A stretch of DNA of 64,000 nt from the NCBI GenBank assembly GCA_902728285.1, contig CACVBU010000359.1, forward strand, positions 930,001-994,000, in the 5' to 3' direction. A model generated the notes under the pieces. It worked only from the letters and a program-made list of their open reading frames with translations. It was not told the DNA's origin and ran no database searches. Of this stretch, positions 53,722 to 64,000 are shown piece after piece. A program made the position numbers and the translations under genes. How positions within the stretch are numbered: position 1 is the first letter of the stretch; each line of letters opens with the position of its first letter. This DNA comes from Clytia hemisphaerica. Lineage: Eukaryota > Cnidaria > Hydrozoa > Leptothecata > Clytiidae.

Positions 53722-56600
53722 CACCCGTAAACGATGATAACACTTTTTGATGGGCTCCCCTAAATCAATTCGTTTTCAAGTATTCGTTTTTTTTTCTAAA
53801 TTCGATTGTGGCTCTTCAATTTAGAAAAAACAGGTTGTAATTTCCAACTTCCAACTTCCAAAGTCAAAGACAATCACTAATTTTAATACTTTTAATCAAT
53901 AAGTAATACCTTTTTGATTGATATAAAATCCATCAAAAAGGTTCAATTCCAAAAAGATGTCCTTTGTTCTCTATCTAGTACTCTGTATTATTTGACCTGT
54001 TCAAAAACAAAAATATATTAACTACCAACCAAGAATTTTCTTCAAGTAGAAATCTGAGATTTACAAAATATAGTAGATGCTAATATCATAAAGATTTCCA
54101 ACTCGTTCATTTCGACACAGTGATCTTGAAGAATCTGATAAAATAATCAGTTATGTAGATATTGTTGTTATATAAGGCTAAAACTTTTTATAAGAACATC
54201 TAACATTACCTACTTTTTTTAATATAATTTTAGAGTATAATGTACAGTAAAAATGTATCAACGCTGCTCTGATTTAACAATTTTTACGAGACAATATATT
54301 TGGTTATATTGAAAATCGTCAGGTTATCATTAAACGTACTTTTACAGTAGGTCAAAAAGTTGACTTTTAAAGTTTTGAATTTCAATTCTTATAAAAAACT
54401 AAAGATTAAAAATATCATCTTCTAATTTTTCTGTAAAGAAATTTTTCGATATATTTAATTGTTTTGAGATTTCTCGATAATTATTTTGATCATTAAGGGT
54501 GATGGTTTGTTTACGAAAGACAGCATGACGTAATCATTATATAACCATGACAACGGAAAAAGCTATTCAAAAAATTCTTGAAAATAGATATTTTAGTATA
54601 ATTTAGTAGTAATTTAGACAATGCTATCGTCCGTTAGAGGGTTTAGTAAATGCGGGAAAAATATATGCGCAGAGTTTACAGCCATCACGGCGGTTTAAGG
54701 GGAAATTATTGGTGGTAGAGTCTGGAACAAACAACGTAACACTATAAACACCACTGCTTACTCTGTCCCAGGCCGTTTTCAAATTTTTCCCGCCTCTTAA
54801 ACTTTTCCCTTTTTAGTGATCTTTTGTAGACAATAGGATGGTAGTTATTCCGCTTTTCTCACTGACCGGTGAGAGTATTCATACCGAGAAGATTGAGAAG
54901 AAAAAGTCACTTCACGCTCAATTCCCAAAAGGTCAGGCTCTAATAAAATCTCGGATGTTTTTATAAAAGTGTGGTATATTTTCAACGGGGAGGGGTTCTT
55001 TTGCAATGATGAGAATAAAAGCATTTTTAAAGGGTTTCTTTTCTTGGGTATATTACGTCCTTTCAGGGATGGTGACCGTGGTCCTTTTTATTAGAACAAG
55101 GAAGCTGAAATAGGCCTAAATAAGAACAATAAGGCTCGAAAACATTTAAAAAGAGAACAACTTTATAAGAACAATGAAGCCAAAAATGATTAAAATAAGA
55201 ACAAGACGACTTAAAGTCGAAAATTTCGCATAATACTTGAACATCAACGACGAAGACGCGTGAAACGTGACTCCTGCAGCATTATGCATTTTGAATGAAG
55301 CGTTACACAAAATATACACAATGTATTGTACACACAGGTCATAGATGTCATAGATACCCTGTTTTTTTATGAAAAATCTCAATCCATTAAAAAAAAGATT
55401 CCTTAAAAAAATTAGAGAAAGAATTCTATTCTATTTTGCACATAGGTCCAGGAATAATAACGAGATATAATGATTTTAAAATAGAAAGAAAGTGCTGATT
55501 CTGCAAAAATAGGCGTTCTAACGATTTTTATAACGGCTGATATAAACATATTGAACAATATATTTTTCTGAAAGCCCGTGATCAGGGCTCCATGATGAGC
55601 ATGTCGTTGTTCCAATTTATTGCTCTTACAAAAAATGCTGACGTCATCAAAATCGTCATTTTTTGGACTTTAGAGGTCATATCTTGGGACCACGTGGTCC
55701 AAATTTCAAAAGTGACCCCATTTTTTTCATCTACTCATCAAGAGGGTGTTCCCTGTCTAGTTATTTTTGACATTTGAAAATCATTAAAAATCAGTTATCA
55801 AGGGTCCCCCCTTGATTAATTGTAGAAAAAAGTACCATGCTCGCCATTATGGATTTGAGGGTGTTCCCATCTTCTTGGGGGTAGGGCTTTTTTTTTGGTG
55901 AATCCTGACATGTTCCTGGACCCCTGTGCAATATTTAATCTCTACACAATTTTTGTCTGGGGTAGTTATGTAATTCTACCTGACTATATGTTCACTGTAT
56001 TTCACAAGGAAAGTATTTCCTTTTTAAAAGTCCAGAGTAGGCTTGAGCTGAGGTGAAATTTTTTTTTAAGTGAATATCTTGCATATAATATAGAAATGGA
56101 TTCAGAATGGCCCAATCAGCTGCGATGTTAGTTATTTTCCCTCAAAAATACAAGACAAGTAATTTTCCTTTAAAAATACAGAAATCAGATGTTAGTTATT
56201 TTCCTTCGAAAATACAAGACTGAGATGAAGAATGAAGGAAGGGAAAGTGGTGAATTTCTCCATGATTATACCCTAACCCCGCCCCCCCCTGCAGGGAATT
56301 CTACAAAGTTTCAGGCTATAATTTTTTGGGTGCTGGCAGGCATTATGGATGGAAAGATCCATGTCAAATTTCAAGCTCATACCTTTCCTGGTTAGCTCAC
56401 AAGTCGGCTATTACAAGAATACTAACCTACTAAACAAAATCTTTCAATTCAGAATAATTCAGAGAACTGCATTATACTTGAGAAAAATAATTTAAAATTT
56501 TTTTGAAAACAAAGAAGAAAAAATGAACTGTTCATTCTTTAATGCCAGAAACCTCATTTTGTGCTTTGAAGGAACTTGTGATAAAGACTTCTTTCACTAG
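53722..56600. other. Long non-coding AT-rich stretch
   Basis: No convincing frame, TIR element or RNA gene. Small local repeats only: ATAAGAACAA words at 55090-55205 and a direct repeat GATGTTAGTTATTTTCC at 56122 and 56186. The part just right of 53721 should hold the promoter of the minus-strand gene. Confidence 0.4.
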
Positions 56601-56624
56601 CGCAAAGTTTATATCAATTGTGAC

Positions 56625-56808
56625 TTTTGATCCCCCGGACAGCAGGTCTAACCCCCCCTGCTTCGGACAAGCATCAGTTGATCCCATCAAGAGCAAGTTT
56701 ACCCCCCCCCCCAGGACAAGGCAAATTTTGTAGATTTTTCACTACTCTCCCCTCCAGACACTATATCCTCCACCCCCATGTACAGACATCTTCTGGAAGA
56801 GCCCATTA
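56625..56808. mobile_element. 5'-truncated copy of the GGGCTCTTCC MITE
   Basis: The right end ATATCCTCCACCCCCATGTAC then TCTTCTGGAAGAGCCC, followed by ATT, matches the right end of 35616-35880, with remnants of CCCCCCGGACA-type internal repeats. The left TIR is not found. Confidence 0.65.
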
Positions 56809-57148
56809 AAGGCAAAAAGCAGTTGAGCACACTCATTTTTTTTATAAGCATACGGTAAATTCCGGCTGAAGCTCACTATGCTTAAGTAAAGCTCAATTTT
56901 GAGACTCGAATTATGCTTAACCCTATGCTTGGTAAAAAAATTATGTAAGTTTAGATAGTGTACATTCTTATTCAGAGACCAAACCCTCCCCAATATCTTG
57001 CCGATTATCCCGTGAAAAATATATAGGGGAAAGATGCGGAATGGGAATCTTATACAAACAACGTACCATGGTTCAAAATGAAAATCCTAATTAGCAAAAG
57101 ATGTATCAAGATTGGTGAAGTTTGATTGAAGCTCGATTAGTTTGATGT

Positions 57149-57473
57149 GGGGGGCGTACGGTATTTCGGAATTGCGGAAATCGACCCTTTTTTCTTCGGA
57201 ATTTCAGAAATCGGGGAAAATTCCTTCGGTATTTCGGAATTCTGAAATTCTTTCGGTATCGGAAATCCATGAATTTTTGCTTCGAAATTTCGGTATTATA
57301 AAGTTTTTATCCCCCTTTTTCGGAATTCATACATGAAAAATCAAATTTAATGGAAAATTAGTCAAAACGAGGAAAAATTCGGTATCGGAATTGCAAGTAT
57401 TTTTTTACGGAATCTCGGAAATTTTGGCTAAATTATTCGGTATTTCGGAAATCGCAAACCCCGTACGCCCCCC
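57149..57473. mobile_element. MITE with GGGGGGCGTACG ends
   Basis: GGGGGGCGTACG and CGTACGCCCCCC are perfect 12-bp TIRs flanked by TGT on both sides. The interior is many TTCGG(A/T)ATTTCGGAA words. 325 bp. 56809-57148 and 57474-57994 show nothing else. Confidence 0.75.
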
Positions 57474-57994
57474 TGTGCATAGCACTACTTCGTCACATAT
57501 CCTTACTTCGTCTCCTATTGTTATTTTCTCTTTTACGTCATAATATATGCATGAATAATCGCATAAATTATTTCTGATTGATCTTGAGATTAGAGGTGGT
57601 TTCTACTTGCTTTTTTTTTTAATTGTATTGTTCTGTAACACCTTTATAGCTGTTGAAATTAAACAAGAAAATTGTTCTTGAAGGTGTTAATAAACAAATG
57701 AAACAATAAATAGTCTATGGTTGATCTCTCTCTTTGTTTAAAGGTGTTAACAAACAAACTATTAAAGTGAATGGAAGATCGCTTTCTTGTTCCGTCTAGC
57801 AAAAAGTAATGGTTGAAATCTCAATGTCAAAAACTTTATAAAGAACGTACTGTAAGCGGCACAAGAAAATTTATAAAATAATGGAATCGAATTTGACATT
57901 ATTTTTTAAATAATTTTAGATAAATTAGTTTTCACAGATCACTATCTGTGTAGCGTTTCTTTAGTATCTCTAAAAGTAATGATAAAGTCTCCTT

Positions 57995-58210
57995 ATGACA
58001 AGTCAAAATGTAGAAGAAAGAAGTTTTTTGATACATACATCAAACAGGTCACAAGTTCTGGGACACTTTCGTTTTCGACAGATCACTCTGTCCTTTCCTG
58101 ATCACGGTTGGGATCCCTTAAAATCGGTCATACCGGTTAAAGATCGCCGTAAAAATTTCAATAATATTTTTAGGGTTAAGATTCAAAAGAAAGAACACCC
58201 TAAAGCTTAA
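57995..58210 (+). CDS. Possible small ORF or terminal exon, 71 codons
   Basis: The frame ends at TAA 58208-58210 and reads like protein in its second half (HFRFRQITLSFPDHGWDPLK, then a basic tail). It has no recognised domain, no paralogue in the window and no clear promoter. It could be the last exon of a gene or chance. Confidence 0.2.
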   Translation: MTSQNVEERSFLIHTSNRSQVLGHFRFRQITLSFPDHGWDPLKSVIPVKDRRKNFNNIFRVKIQKKEHPKA

Positions 58211-58465
58211 AAAAAAATTGAATACTCTTAACAAATCTCAATAGAAAAAGGTATATATGTCATTCTGTCTCGTCGGGTGTTTCGGCCGCAAATGTACTAA
58301 AAGTGCAAGTTAGCAACTCCTCTTCACCTGAGCTGAACTTTCAATATGTCGTAAAATTCTTTAAATATCGAATAAAATTTTTGGACGAATAATGGAAGTG
58401 AGGAGAGCTTTTAATGAAAGATATGATTAAGTAACATTTGGTAGGGTTTTTATTTGAAAAATATC

Positions 58466-59000
58466 TCAATGTTTAAGGAGTGAAGAGTCGCGACCAAGTA
58501 GTGTTTGGTGTTTTTGATCCAAACTATGAACATTTCTGATGAGGAAAAACGCGCGACGGAGTAGTGTTTGGTTTGTTTGATCAAAATTATGAACATTTCT
58601 TATGAGTGAATTGGCGAGACAAAGCAGTGTTTGGTCTTTTTGGTCCAAACTATGAACATTTCAAATGAGAAAAAAGACGTAACCAAGTAGTGTTTAATGT
58701 CTTTGGACCAAACTATGAACATTTTTTATGAGTGAAAAGGCGTGGTTTATGGTCTAAATAATGAACATTTCTTATGAGTGAAAAGGCGTGACCGAGTAGT
58801 GTTTGGTGTTTTGGTGCAAAATATGAGCATTTTTAAGGATAAAAAAATTTGACCAATTAGTGTTTGGAGTTTTTGGTCCAAATTAGGAAAATTTCTTATG
58901 AGTAAAAAGGCTTGACCAAGTAGTGTTTGGAGTTGTTGGTCGAAGTTATGAACATTTCTATTGAATAAAAAAACGTGACCAAATAGTGTTTGATGTAAAC
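58466..59000. repeat. About 80-bp tandem repeat, start of terminal satellite
   Basis: About seven units of AGTGTTTGGTGTTTTTGGTCC, AACTATGAACATTTCTTATG and AGTGAAAAGGCGTGACCAAG. The GTGACCAAGTAG part is shared with the next array, so the two are related. Confidence 0.8.
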
Positions 59001-62000
59001 ATGACCAAGTAAGGATAAATTTTTTTGACTGATCTGTAAATTCTAACTTTCAAGCTATGTGACCAAGTAAGGATAAAAAGTTTTGAATGATCAGGACTGA
59101 TCCGCAAAATCTAAATTTCAAGTCATGTGACCAAGTAAGGATAAATTTTGTTGACTAATCTTTAAAATCTAACTTTTAAATCACGTGACCGTGTAGTGGG
59201 AATATAAATTTTTGTGAAAGTTTTAAAGAACTCTTACACAATGAATGGTGACCAAGTAAGGATAAATTTTTTGACTAATCTGTAAAATGTAACTTTTAAA
59301 TCACGTGACCGTGTAGTGGGAATATAAATTTTTGTGAAAGTTTTAAAGGACTCTTACGCAATGAATGGTGACCAAGTAAGGATAAATTTTTTGACTAATC
59401 TGTAAAATCTAACTTTTAAATCATGTGACCAAGTAAGGATAAATTCTTTTACCTGGTCTGCTAAATCTAACTTTCAAGTCATGTGACCAAGTAAGGATAA
59501 ATTTCTTTGACTGATCTGCAAACTCTAACTTTCAAGTCATGTGACCAAATAAGGATAAATTTTTTTGACTGATCAGGACTGATCTGCAAAATCTAACTTT
59601 CAAGTCATTTGACCAAGTAAGGATAAATTTTTTTGACTGATCTGCAAAATTTAATTTTCAAGTCATGTGACCAAGTAAGGATAAACTTTTTTGACTGATA
59701 TGCACAATTTAATTTTCAAGTCATGTGACCAAGTAAGGATAAACTTTTTTGACTGATCTGTAAATTCTAACTTTCAAGTCATGTGACCAAATTTAATTTT
59801 TTTGACTGATCAGGACTGATCCGCAAAATGTAACTTTCAAGTCATGTGACCAAGTAAGGATAAATTTTTTTGCCCTGGTCTGCAAAATCTAACTTTCAAG
59901 TCATGTGACCAAGTAAGGATAAATTTTTTTGCCTGGTCTGCAAAATCTAACTTTCAAGTCATGTGGCCAAGTAAGGATAAACTTTTTTGACTTATCTGCA
60001 AACTCTAACTTTCAAGTCATGTGACCAAGTAAGGATAAATTTTTTTGACTAATATTTAAAATCTAACTTTTAAATCACGTGACCGTGTAGTGGGAATATA
60101 AATTTTTGTGAAAATCTTAAAGAACTCTTACGCAATGAATGGTGACCAGTAAGGATAAACTTTTTTGACTTATCTGCAAACTCTAACTTTCAAGTCATGT
60201 GACCAAGTAAGGATAAATTTTTTTCACTGATCAGGAATGATCTGTAAAATCTAACTTTCAAGTCATGTGACCAAATAAGGATAAATTTTTTTGACTGATC
60301 AGGACTGATCCGCAAAATGTAACTTTCAAGTCATGTGACCAAGTAAGGATAAATTTTTTTGACTGATCAGGACTGATCTGCCAAATCTAATTTTCAAGTC
60401 ATGTGACCAAGGAAGGATAAATTTTTTTGACTGATCTGTAAATTCTAACTTTCAAGCTATGTGACAAAGTAAGGATAAAATTTTTTGACTGATCAGGACT
60501 GATCCGCAAAATCTAACTTTCAAGTCATGTGACCAAGTAAGGATAAATTTTGTTGACTAATCTTTAAAATCTAACTTTTAAATCACGTGACCGTGTAGTA
60601 GGAATATAAATTTTTGTGAAAGTTTTAAAGAACTCTTACGCAATGAATGGTGACCAAGTAAGGATAAATTTTTGACTAATCTGTAAAATCTAACTTTTAA
60701 ATCATGTGACCAAGTAAGGATAAATTCTTTTGCCTGGTCTGCTAAATCTAACTTTCAAGTCATGTGACCAAGTAAGGATAAATTTATTTGACTGATCACG
60801 ACTGATGCAAAATCTAACTTTCAAGTCATGTGACCAAATAAGGATAATTTTTTTTGACTGATCAGGACTGATCTGCAAAATCTAACTTTCAAGTCATTTG
60901 ACCAAGTAAGGATAAATTTTTTTGACTGATCTGCAAAATCTAACTTTCAAGTCATGTGACCAAGTAAGGATAAACTTTTTTGACTGATCTGTAAATTCTA
61001 ACTTTCAAGTCATGTGACCAAATAAGGATTAATTTTTTTGACTGATCAGGACTGATCCGCAAAATGTAACTTTCAAGTCATGTGACCAAGTAAGGATAAA
61101 TTTTTTTGCCTGGTCTGCAAAATCTAACTTTCAAGTCATGTGACCAAGTAAGGATAAAATTTTTTGCCTGGTCTGCAAAATCTAACTTTCAAGTCATGTG
61201 GCCAAGTAAGGATAAACTTTTTTGACTTATCTGCAAACTCTAACTTTCAAGTCATCTGACCAAGTAAGGATAAATTTTTTTTGACTAATATTTAAAATCT
61301 AACTTTTAAACCACGTGACCGTGACCGTGTAGTGGGAATATAAATTTTTGTGAAAGTTTTAAAGAACTCTTAAGCAATGAATGGTGACCAAGTAAGGATA
61401 AATTTCTTTGACTGATCTGCAAAATCTAACTTTCAAGTCATGTGACCAAGTAAGGATAAACTTTTTTGACTGATCTGTAAATTCTAACTTTCAAGTCATG
61501 TGACCAAATAAGGATTAATTTTTTTGACTGATCAGGACTGATCCGCAAAATGTAACTTTCAAGTCATGTGACCAAGTAAGGATAAATTTTTTTGCCTGGT
61601 CTGCAAAATCTAACTTTCAAGTCATGTGACCAAGTAAGGATAAATTTTTTTGCCTGGTCTGCAAAATCTAACTTTCAAGTCATGTGGCCAAGTAAGGATA
61701 AACTTTTTTGACTTATCTGCAAACTCTAACTTTCAAGTCATGTGACCAAGTAAGGATAATTTTTTTTTGACTAATATTTAAAATCTAACTTTTAAACCAC
61801 GTGACCGTGACCGTGTAGTGGGAATATAAATTTTTGTGAAAGTTTTAAAGAACTCTTAAGCAATGAATGGTGACCAAGTAAGGATAAATTTCTTTGACTG
61901 ATCTGCAAAATCTAACTTTCAAGTCATGTGACCAAGTAAGGATAAACTTTTTTGACTGATATGCACAATTTAATTTTCAAGTCATGTGACCAAGTAAGGA

Positions 62001-63420
62001 TAATTTTTTTTGACTGATCTGTAAATTCTAACTTTCAAGTTATGTGACCAAGTAAGGATAAATTTTTTTGACTGATCAGGACTGATCTGCAAAATCTAAC
62101 TTTCAAGTCATGTGACCAAGTAAGGATAAATTTCTTTGACTGATCTGCAAAATCTAACTTTCAAGTCATGTGACCAAGTAAGGATAAATTTTTTTGCCTG
62201 GTCTGCAAAATCTAACTTTCAAGTCATGTGAGCAAGTAAGGATAAACTTTTTTGACTTATCTGCAAACTCTAACTTTCAAGTCATGTGACCAGGTAAGGA
62301 TAAATTTTTTTGACTGATATGCAAAATTTAATTTTCAAGTCATGTGACCAAGTAAAGATAATTTTTTTTGACTGATCTGTAAATTCTAACTTTCAAGTCA
62401 TGTGACCAAGTAAGGATAAATTTTTTTGACTGATATGCAAAATTTAACTTTCAAGTCATGTGACCAAGTAAGGATAAATTTTTTTGACTGATCTGTAAAT
62501 TCTAACTTTCAAGTTATGTGACCAAGTAAGGATAAATTTTTTTCACTGATCAGGAATGATCTGCAAAATCTAACTTTCAAGTCATGTGACCAAGTAAGGA
62601 TGAATTTATTTGACTGATCACAACTGATCTGCAAAATCTAACTTTCAAGTCATGTGACCAAATAAGGATAAATTTTTTTGACTGATCAGGACTGATCCGC
62701 AAAATGTAACATTCAAGTCATGTGACCAAGTAAGGATAAATTTTTTTGCCTGGTTTGCAAAATCTAACTTTCAAGTCATGTGACCAAGTAAGGATAAATT
62801 TTTTTGCCTGGTCTGCAAAATCTAACTTTCAAGTCATGTGACCAAGTAAAGATAAACTTTTTTGACTTAACTTTCAAGTCATGTGACCAAGTAAGGATAA
62901 TTTTTTTTGACTGATATGCAAAATTTAACTTTCAAATCATGTGACCAAGTAAGGACAAATTTTTTTGACTGATCTGCAAAATCTAGCTTTCAAGTTATGT
63001 GACCATGTAATGAAAATCTTTTTGACCAATCTTTAAAATCTAACTTTTAAATCACGTGACCGTGTAGTGGGAATATAAATTTTTGCGAACTTTTTAAAGA
63101 ACTCTTACGCAATGCATCGTGTCCAAGTAAGGATAAATTTTTTGACTGATCTGTAAATTCTAACTTTCAAGCTATGTGACCAAGTAAGGACAAATTTTTT
63201 TGACTTATCTGCAAACTCTAACTTTCAAGTCATGTGACCAAGTAAGGATAAATTTTTTGACTAATCTGTAAAATCTAACTTTTAAATCACGTGACCGTGT
63301 AGTGGCAATATAAATTGTTGTGAAAGTTTTAAAGAACTCTTACGCAATGAATGGTGACCAAGTAAGGATGAATTTTTTTGACTGATCTGCAAAATCTAAC
63401 TTTCAAATCATGTGATCATG
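59001..63420. repeat. Satellite of about 60-75-bp units with TCAYGTGACC motifs
   Basis: Dozens of units: GTGACCAAGTAAGGATAAAT, TTTTTTGACTGATC(AGGACTGATC), TGCAAAATCTAACTTTCAAG, TCAT. A second unit type recurs at least eight times with AATCACGTGACCGTGTAGTG, GGAATATAAATTTTTGTGAA and AACTCTTACGCAATGAATGG. Multi-unit blocks are themselves repeated (for example about 60960-61400 and 61440-61870). No coding frame. Confidence 0.9.
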
Positions 63421-64000
63421 TGTAGAGCACCTGCGCATGCGTATTATGGTTTCTTCGAGATATTTCTTTAGAATTTCAATCACGATTGTTCATCGTGCAT
63501 TCACTCTTCAAAATGTTACATGTATAGTAGTGATTTGATTGGTCAGTTAAAGCATGAACATATAAACGACTGGACATCCATCTCCTTTGTCTTTTTTTAG
63601 AAAGGGCTGCTAGCTTCGTTGCCGCCTCGTTAAAAGCATAAAATGAAACAATAGATTTTGGTGATATACCACTTGGGAATACCTTGCTAATAACGTCAAA
63701 ACTTCGACAAAAGTCTATGTTGTTCTTTATTTCTAAATTTTGACTTAAAAGTATCTAATAATTTTAGAAAGTGTCACATTCTTATCTCGATATTCTTATG
63801 GTACAGGCTCTCAACGTTGGCAAGCTATTTTTTTTCAAGTCAAGAAAAAATTATTGGAGTTACAAAAGAGATTCAAAAGTATACATGCAGTTGAAATTCT
63901 GCATTTCAGAGTTGAAAATGTTGATCAAATATATTGCAAACTTGTGAAAAAATCCGAAAATAATCTTTTGTGCATTAGGAGTAATTTTCAAGCTCTATCA
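63421..64000. other. Non-repetitive end of window, nothing recognised
   Basis: Satellite ends at about 63420. The following AT-rich sequence has no recognisable coding segment or element. Confidence 0.4.

Noticed and set aside
58466-58648. 60-codon frame with DQ.DQTLL repeats
   Set aside because: Product of the 80-bp tandem repeat.

Overview
Eukaryotic, very probably metazoan DNA: AT-rich, with introns bearing canonical GT/AG sites, tRNA-derived SINEs, many terminal-inverted-repeat (TIR) elements and a ciliary dynein gene. An invertebrate, perhaps a non-bilaterian such as a sponge or cnidarian, fits best, but nothing in the sequence fixes the taxon. Only about 6 kb is coding.

Region 1 (1-7830): a divergent gene pair present twice. 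Each unit has a minus-strand gene for a two-finger C2H2 protein and a plus-strand two-exon gene for an unusual kinase, separated by about 0.7 kb with an inverted CCAAT box. The kinase appears to be a fusion: an RFX-like winged-helix region, a coiled coil, and a protein kinase domain with HND and DFN in place of HRD and DFG. The second C2H2 gene is cut short where an AGGTCT-rich repeat begins.

Region 2 (8000-36850): almost entirely tandem or loosely tandem repeats. A 110-bp minisatellite and a block of short AAGGTCT..AGACCTT palindromes come first. Then follow several successive repeat families in which the unit contains an imperfect foldback of about 60-90 nt. Arm sequences differ between families (CTCGTTGCAAA, TCATGGCTAAGC, CATGGCGAATA, CTCGTCG and others). 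Some families share an apical ACATAAAGTATC-like segment, and one unit is paired only if G-U wobbles are allowed. This looks like a very large cluster of RNA-hairpin (small-RNA-precursor-like) units, broken by insertions: a hAT-like MITE, a TA-flanked MITE with a nested element, a TTAA-flanked piggyBac-like element and others. This is the main candidate for something undescribed.

Region 3 (37-51.1 kb): SINEs and MITEs, then 17 exons of the axonemal inner-arm dynein intermediate chain DNAI3/WDR63 (WD-repeat half and C-terminus; the N-terminal third is not seen). Three of its introns carry tandem repeats that copy their own 3' splice acceptor. In one case the exon is triplicated in frame.

Region 4 (51.1-64 kb): inverted-repeat elements, one single-exon unknown minus-strand gene (53035-53721), mostly featureless AT-rich DNA, then a satellite of about 5 kb built from short units with recurrent TCATGTGACC or TCACGTGACC motifs.
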